This document shows positions 29,485-34,259 of a stretch of 34,259 nucleotides of DNA, piece by piece. Under the pieces are notes generated by a model. The model was not told the DNA's origin and did no database searches. It saw nothing but the letters and a program-made list of their open reading frames with translations. The stretch lies in contig SCQX01000095.1 in the NCBI GenBank assembly GCA_004298545.1, positions 1 to 34,259 on the forward strand, in the 5' to 3' direction. Made by a program: the position numbers and the translations under genes. Source of the DNA: Candidimonas sp. GTDB lineage: Bacteria; Pseudomonadota; Gammaproteobacteria; Burkholderiales; Burkholderiaceae_B. Position 1 is the first letter of the stretch; each line of letters opens with the position of its first letter.

Positions 29485-31704
29485 ATGACCCAAGCCACTG
29501 GTAAAACCGCGAAGACAGCAAACGCCGATAGCAACGACAAGAAGAAAGCTGCGGCGGTGCTGCCGGCGGCCGACAAGCCCGAGAGCAAGGCCGCTGAATC
29601 GAAAACCGGCAAGGTCGCCACGAAGAAGGGCACCCGCAAGTCGAAGAGCGCTGGTGCCGACGTCAAAAAAGCAGTCAAGGGAGCCGCCAAGGCGGCATCC
29701 CGTCCTGTGCCCAGCGGTCGCCGCCCCGGCCGTCCGGCCAAGGGCGCTGGCCGTGACGCCGCAAATTTCAGTGACGACGACGTCGACCCTGAAATCATTC
29801 CCGAACTCAAGCCGTTGCCCAAGCGCGGCGGCAAGCGCGGCAAAGCGGACAAAGACATCCCCGCACGCAGCCAGATGACGCCCGAAGAGCAGGAAGCGCG
29901 CCGCAACCGCCTGAAAGTGCTGATCAAGCTGGGCAAGGAGCGGGGCTACCTGACTTACGGCGAGATCAACGATCATCTTCCCGACGACCTGGTCGACGCG
30001 GAGGCGATCGACGGCATCATCAGCACTTTCAGCGATATGGGAATCGCGGTGTACGATCAGGCGCCTGACGCCGAAACGCTGCTCATGAGCGACAACGCGC
30101 CCGTGGCCGGCAACGACGACGACGTCGAGGATGAGGCCGAGGCGGCACTCACCACGGTCGATTCCGATTTTGGCCGCACCACCGATCCGGTGCGCATGTA
30201 CATGCGCGAGATGGGCACGGTCGAGCTTCTTACGCGTGAGGGCGAAATAGAAATCGCCAAGCGGATCGAAGACGGGCTCAAGCACATGGTCATGGCCATC
30301 GCCGCCTGCCCGACCACCATCAACGAGATACTCGCGCACATTCAGCGCGTGCGCGATGGCGCCGCCCAGATCGATGAAATCGTCGACGGCCTGGTCGACG
30401 AGGAAGGCGAAGAGTACGCCGGCGCGGGCGTTTCCACCGACGACGAAAATGACGAAGGTCCGGCCGGCGGAATGAGCAGCAAGCAGCTCGAGAATCTGCG
30501 GGTCGGTTCGCTCAAGAAGTTCGACATCATCGCGCAGTGGTTCGAAAAAATGCGCAGGGCCTTTGAAACCGAAGGGTATTGTTCCGACGCGTATGTGCAG
30601 GCGCAGCAGGCCATTCTCGACGAGCTCATGGGCATACGCTTCACGGCGAAGATGGTCGAGCGCCTTGCCGACACCTTGCGCGCCCAGGTTGCGGAGGTGC
30701 GCAAGCTCGAGCGCGCGGCGCTGCGCATCTGCGTCGATCGCGCCGATATGCCGCGGGCCTACTTCATCAAAGTGTTCCCCGGCAATGAAACCAATCTGGG
30801 CTGGGTGCTCGAGGAGGTTGTCGCGGGGCACCCGTATTCCGCAACGCTGGAGCGGCACGTGCCGGCGGTACAGGAAATTCAGCAGAAACTCATCGATCTG
30901 CAGACCAGCGTCGTGCTGCCGCTGAAAGATCTGAAAGACGTGAACAAACGAATGGCCACGGGCGAGGCGAAGGCGCGCAAGGCCAAACGCGAAATGACCG
31001 AGGCCAATTTGCGCCTGGTCATTTCAATTGCCAAGAAGTACACCAACCGCGGGTTGCAGTTCCTCGACCTCATCCAAGAGGGCAACATCGGCTTGATGAA
31101 AGCGGTCGATAAATTCGAGTATCGGCGTGGCTACAAGTTTTCGACGTACGCCACGTGGTGGATCCGTCAGGCGATCACGCGCTCCATCGCCGACCAGGCG
31201 CGCACCATTCGCATCCCGGTCCACATGATCGAGACCATCAACAAGATGAACCGCATCAACCGGCAGATTTTGCAGGAGACTGGAAGCGAACCCGATCCCG
31301 CGACGCTGGCGCAGAAGATGGACATGCCGGAAGACAAAGTGCGCAAGATTCTGAAAATCGCCAAGGAACCGATCTCCATGGAAACGCCAATTGGCGACGA
31401 CGACGATTCGCATCTTGGTGATTTCATCGAGGATCTGGGCACGGTGTCGCCGTCGGAGTCCGCGCTGCATGGCTCCATGCGCGATGTGGTCAAGGAAGTC
31501 CTCGATTCCCTGACGCCGCGCGAAGCCAAAGTTCTGCGCATGCGTTTCGGGGTTGAAATGAGCACCGACCAGACGCTGGAAGAGGTCGGCAAGCAGTTCG
31601 ACGTTACGCGCGAACGAATCCGTCAAATAGAGGCGAAGGCGTTGCGCAAGCTGCGCCACCCAAGCCGGGCCGACAAGCTCAAGAGTTTTCTCGAAGGGCA
31701 ATGA
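29485..31704 (+). CDS. rpoD: RNA polymerase primary sigma factor (sigma-70)
   Basis: Housekeeping sigma factor directing RNA polymerase to most promoters, 739 residues from 29485. The first 90 residues or so are lysine/alanine-rich and histone-like, including [10 protein letters not shown], which resembles an AT-hook. Region 1.1 follows ([22 protein letters not shown]), then region 1.2 ([29 protein letters not shown]), an acidic non-conserved insert, region 2 ([47 protein letters not shown]), region 3, and region 4 with the -35-binding helix-turn-helix ([30 protein letters not shown]). It is the last gene of the rpsU-dnaG-rpoD operon. Confidence 0.98.
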   Translation: MTQATGKTAKTANADSNDKKKAAAVLPAADKPESKAAESKTGKVATKKGTRKSKSAGADVKKAVKGAAKAASRPVPSGRRPGRPAKGAGRDAANFSDDDVDPEIIPELKPLPKRGGKRGKADKDIPARSQMTPEEQEARRNRLKVLIKLGKERGYLTYGEINDHLPDDLVDAEAIDGIISTFSDMGIAVYDQAPDAETLLMSDNAPVAGNDDDVEDEAEAALTTVDSDFGRTTDPVRMYMREMGTVELLTREGEIEIAKRIEDGLKHMVMAIAACPTTINEILAHIQRVRDGAAQIDEIVDGLVDEEGEEYAGAGVSTDDENDEGPAGGMSSKQLENLRVGSLKKFDIIAQWFEKMRRAFETEGYCSDAYVQAQQAILDELMGIRFTAKMVERLADTLRAQVAEVRKLERAALRICVDRADMPRAYFIKVFPGNETNLGWVLEEVVAGHPYSATLERHVPAVQEIQQKLIDLQTSVVLPLKDLKDVNKRMATGEAKARKAKREMTEANLRLVISIAKKYTNRGLQFLDLIQEGNIGLMKAVDKFEYRRGYKFSTYATWWIRQAITRSIADQARTIRIPVHMIETINKMNRINRQILQETGSEPDPATLAQKMDMPEDKVRKILKIAKEPISMETPIGDDDDSHLGDFIEDLGTVSPSESALHGSMRDVVKEVLDSLTPREAKVLRMRFGVEMSTDQTLEEVGKQFDVTRERIRQIEAKALRKLRHPSRADKLKSFLEGQ

Positions 31705-31777
31705 GGGCGTCGGTCCGACGCAACGCGCCCGTGGCCGAAGAACCAGCGGTGGGCGCGGTGCCGGGGGCCGTTTCATC

Positions 31778-32491
31778 ATGATTTTTTCGCCCGGGCCCGC
31801 GATCACCCCTGAAGGAGATCGGTGTCTCATAGTGCGGTACGGGTCGCGGCTCGACGCGGAGATCTCGGCGCGGTGCCTGGCGACGACACGTGTGATCGAA
31901 CGGGCGCGGCTGCCTGGTGTGCTCGACGTCGTGCCATCGTTTGCGACGGTGGCCGTGCATTATCAACCGTCGTCTGTCTCGGACACGCCTTATCGAACCT
32001 TGCGCGCGGCTGTTGCCGCGCTACTGGAATCGCGGCCATTCGTGTCGGTTGCCGCCGCGCACACGGTTCGTGTGCCGGTCTGCTATGACGATGCGTTCGC
32101 CATGGACATGGCTTACGTGGCCAGCGCCTCGGGCCTGACGCGGCGGCAGATCATCGACTTGCACACGTCGGACCGGGTTACGGTGTTTGCGCTGGGGTTT
32201 GCTCCCGGACTGCCTTATATCGGCGTGCATGACGAGCGCTTCGATTTGCCGCGTCGCGCGACACCGCGCACGGTCGTACCGGCCGGCTCGGTGGCGATCG
32301 CCAACCGGCAAAGCGTCATCTACCCCAATGCGGGTCCCGGCGGATGGCATGTCATCGGCGCGGTTCCCGTGCCACTGTTCGATCCCGACAAGGCGCCCCA
32401 CACCCTTCTCGCGCCGGGCGACGCGGTGCGGTTCGTGGCGGTAACCCGCAGGAAATTCGACGCGCTGCGTGAGGAGGTCCGTGGGCATTGA
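31778..32491 (+). CDS. pxpB: 5-oxoprolinase subunit PxpB
   Basis: KipI-family subunit of the bacterial ATP-dependent 5-oxoprolinase (PxpABC), which opens pyroglutamate to glutamate. The protein is 237 residues. Family sequence is clear: RLPGVLDVVPSFATVAVHYQP, ALGFAPGLPYIGVHDERFDLPRRATPRTVVPAGSVAIA and NAGPGGWHVIG. The same family includes the B. subtilis kinase inhibitor KipI, but the adjacent pxpC and pxpA point to oxoprolinase. It begins 73 nt after rpoD; that gap holds a small GCGTC/GACGC hairpin (31707-31721) and no T-run. It overlaps pxpC by 11 nt. Confidence 0.93.
   Translation: MIFSPGPAITPEGDRCLIVRYGSRLDAEISARCLATTRVIERARLPGVLDVVPSFATVAVHYQPSSVSDTPYRTLRAAVAALLESRPFVSVAAAHTVRVPVCYDDAFAMDMAYVASASGLTRRQIIDLHTSDRVTVFALGFAPGLPYIGVHDERFDLPRRATPRTVVPAGSVAIANRQSVIYPNAGPGGWHVIGAVPVPLFDPDKAPHTLLAPGDAVRFVAVTRRKFDALREEVRGH
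32472..32477 (+). promoter_or_regulatory. Ribosome binding site deciding the pxpC start
   Basis: AGGAGG, a perfect consensus core, lies 3 nt before the GTG at 32481. The spacing is short but fits this start better than the in-frame GTG at 32469, which precedes the site. Confidence 0.5.
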
Positions 32492-33485
32492 AGTCATCAA
32501 GGCGGGGGCACTATCGCTGTTTCAAGACGGCGGGCGCCATGGCTTTCAGAAATTGGGCGTTCCCGTCTGTGGTCCGATGGATGAAGGGGCGCATCGACTT
32601 GCCAATCTTTTGGTTGGCAACGGCGAAGATACGGCGACGCTGGAAATCACGCTGATCGGACCAACGCTGCGCTTCACCGTGCCGGTGTGCATGGCGTTGA
32701 CTGGCGCGGATCTCGGCGCGCGCCTCGACGATCGGCCTCTGGCGCTCAAGCGCCCGCTGGTGGCGCGGCCCGGGCAAGTCTTGCGCTTTGCGGGCGGCCC
32801 GGCGGGCATGCGCGCCTACCTCGCGGTCCACGGTGGGTTCGATCTCACCCCCGTCCTGGGCAGTTGCAGTACCTATCTTAGGGGCGGGTTGGGCGGTCTG
32901 GGCGGCCGCGCGCTGCGGCGGGGCGATCACGTCGAACCGAAGGTACCCTTGCCGTCCGATCCGCGGTTCCTCCGCGAGGTCGAGCGCCAGTTCTGGAATA
33001 TCGAGCTGTACCTGCCGGCGCGGCTCGGGCTGATCGCACGCGACACGCTAAGGGTCGTGAAGGGGCCGCACTGGCCATTGTTCTCCGGGAATTCCATCCG
33101 CGACTTCCTGACCGCCGATTTCCGCATATTGCCCGAATCCGATCGCATGGGGTATCGTATTTCGGGGCCGCGCCTCGCGGTCGAGGAAGCGGCGCAGATC
33201 CTGTCGGAGGCGACGGCCTTCGGCGCCATACAGGTGCCCCGGGGCGGTGACCCGATCGTGCTCATGGCAGACCGCCAGACGATGGGAGGCTATCCCAAGA
33301 TCGCCCATGTCGCCGCCGTCGACCTGCCAGCGCTGGCACAGCGCCGCCCCGGCGAGTTCGTGCATTTTGAACTGGTGCCGCTGGAACGGGCGCAGGCGCT
33401 CGACGGCATGCGCGATGCCGCCTTTGCCGAGTTGCGCGCGCGCCTGGCGGTTGTGGGCGATATTCTTTCAAGGGGAGTGTCATGA
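32481..33485 (+). CDS. pxpC: 5-oxoprolinase subunit PxpC
   Basis: Partner of PxpB in the oxoprolinase complex, of the KipA / biotin-dependent carboxyltransferase-like family. The protein is 334 residues from the GTG at 32481, giving GIEVIKAGALSLFQDGGRHGFQ, the family N-terminus; GTG at 32469 would add four residues. Further signatures are GPMDEGAHRLANLLVGN, FSGNSIRDFLTADFRI, SDRMGYRISGPRL and GGYPKIAHVAAVDLPALAQ. Start and stop overlap pxpB (11 nt) and pxpA (ATGA), so the three subunits are probably made together. Confidence 0.93.
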   Translation: MGIEVIKAGALSLFQDGGRHGFQKLGVPVCGPMDEGAHRLANLLVGNGEDTATLEITLIGPTLRFTVPVCMALTGADLGARLDDRPLALKRPLVARPGQVLRFAGGPAGMRAYLAVHGGFDLTPVLGSCSTYLRGGLGGLGGRALRRGDHVEPKVPLPSDPRFLREVERQFWNIELYLPARLGLIARDTLRVVKGPHWPLFSGNSIRDFLTADFRILPESDRMGYRISGPRLAVEEAAQILSEATAFGAIQVPRGGDPIVLMADRQTMGGYPKIAHVAAVDLPALAQRRPGEFVHFELVPLERAQALDGMRDAAFAELRARLAVVGDILSRGVS

Positions 33486-34249
33486 CACTATCCATCGACT
33501 TGAATTGCGACATGGGAGAGAGCTACGGCGTGTGGAAATTGGGTCACGACGAGGCCGTGCTGCCGTTCGTCACTTCCGCCAATATCGCTTGCGGTTTTCA
33601 TGCGGGCGATCCCGCCACCATGCGCAAGACGATTCATGCGGCGATAGAGCACCAGGTGGCTCTGGGCGCGCATCCGGGGCTGCCCGACCTGGTTGGGTTT
33701 GGGCGCCGCGACATGAACATCACGCCACAGAATGCCTACGACATCGCGGTGGTCCAGGTGGGCGCGTTGGCGGGCGTCGCGGCGAGTCAGGGCGCGCGCC
33801 TCAATCACGTCAAGGCGCATGGGTCGCTCTACAACATGGCGGCCCGCGACAAAGAACTTGCGCACGCCCTGGCGCAGGCGGTGCATGACGTCGATCGCGA
33901 TCTGATCTTCTACGGCCTGGCGTCCAGCGTTCTGGTGCGGGCCGCCGAGGAAGTGGGGCTGCGCGTCGCGCAGGAGGTGTTCGCCGATCGCACCTATCAG
34001 AGCGATGGTTCGTTGACACCGCGCTCGCGCCCCGAGGCGATGATCGTCGACTCGCAGGTATCCATCGATCAGGTACTGCGCATGGTGTGCGAGGGCAAAG
34101 TGCGCTCGGTGCAGGGCAGCGACGTGAGCGTGCGGGCCGATACCCTGTGTATACACGGCGATCAGCCGGGAGCGGTCCTGTTCGCCAAGGCGATTCGCGC
34201 CGCCCTGCAGGTGGAAGGCATCGAGGTACGAGCCGTTGGCGAAGCGTGA
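33482..34249 (+). CDS. pxpA: 5-oxoprolinase subunit PxpA (LamB/YcsF family)
   Basis: Third oxoprolinase subunit, a TIM-barrel-like protein of the LamB/YcsF family, 255 residues. It begins MTLSIDLNCDMGESYGVWKLG and has ANIACGFHAGDPATM, GAHPGLPDLVGFGRRDM, VKAHGSLYNMA and EVFADRTYQSDGSLTPRS, all family hallmarks. The start overlaps the pxpC stop (ATGA at 33482-33485), with AGGGGAG at 33471-33477 as ribosome site. The gene ends 10 nt before the window edge. Confidence 0.95.
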   Translation: MTLSIDLNCDMGESYGVWKLGHDEAVLPFVTSANIACGFHAGDPATMRKTIHAAIEHQVALGAHPGLPDLVGFGRRDMNITPQNAYDIAVVQVGALAGVAASQGARLNHVKAHGSLYNMAARDKELAHALAQAVHDVDRDLIFYGLASSVLVRAAEEVGLRVAQEVFADRTYQSDGSLTPRSRPEAMIVDSQVSIDQVLRMVCEGKVRSVQGSDVSVRADTLCIHGDQPGAVLFAKAIRAALQVEGIEVRAVGEA

Positions 34250-34259
34250 CTCGCGCCTT

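Overview
The window looks like chromosomal core DNA of a GC-rich betaproteobacterium. Protein style and gene order (rpsP-rimM-trmD, ndk-rlmN-rodZ-ispG-hisS-yfgM-bamB-der, hfq-hflX-hflK-hflC-hisZ-purA, rpsU-dnaG-rpoD) fit Burkholderiales and most resemble Alcaligenaceae (Bordetella and relatives). That placement is an inference from recognised protein families, not from a search. Every gene looks intact except the first, which is cut by the left edge. I see no insertion sequence, phage, CRISPR array, tRNA or rRNA gene.

Layout. (1) 1-2776: the end of a type IVb pilus operon: an inner-membrane platform protein of the PilR/GspF type (5' end missing), a PilS-type major prepilin, and a PilV-type minor prepilin with one fixed C-terminus. 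(2) 2839-7604: alaS, a TusA/SirA-family gene, then rpsP-rimM-trmD, all on +. (3) 7644-10520: valS, the only minus-strand gene, convergent with trmD and divergent from ndk. (4) 10812-19881: a tightly packed + strand run, ndk-rlmN-rodZ-ispG-hisS-yfgM-bamB-der-hisC, with many stop/start overlaps. (5) 19987-23653: hfq, hflX, hflK, hflC, covering RNA chaperone function and membrane protease control. (6) 23654-27045: a structured non-coding leader ending in a strong intrinsic-terminator shape, then hisZ, purA and a phosphoribosyltransferase gene. (7) 27153-31704: the macromolecular-synthesis operon rpsU-dnaG-rpoD. (8) 31778-34249: pxpB-pxpC-pxpA, encoding ATP-dependent 5-oxoprolinase.

The genes are mostly housekeeping: tRNA charging (alaS, valS, hisS), tRNA/rRNA modification and ribosome maturation (trmD, rimM, rlmN, der, hflX), replication and transcription initiation (dnaG, rpoD), outer-membrane and translocon assembly (bamB, yfgM), isoprenoid, histidine and purine synthesis (ispG, hisC, hisZ, purA), and oxoproline recycling (pxpBCA).

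I found no clear new multi-gene system. The observations most worth checking are in non-coding DNA. The hflC-hisZ gap can fold as a three-helix RNA followed by a 13-bp terminator hairpin and T-run, with a possible alternative pairing that would disrupt the terminator. The rpoD leader carries an 18-bp hairpin with G-U wobbles just upstream of the ribosome binding site. A 30-bp degenerate tandem duplication spans the rimM stop and the trmD start. CTGAC/GTCAG repeats cluster upstream of the rpsP promoter. Genes usually found in these neighbourhoods (rplS, a pilF-like gene, a DUF2065 gene) are absent here.
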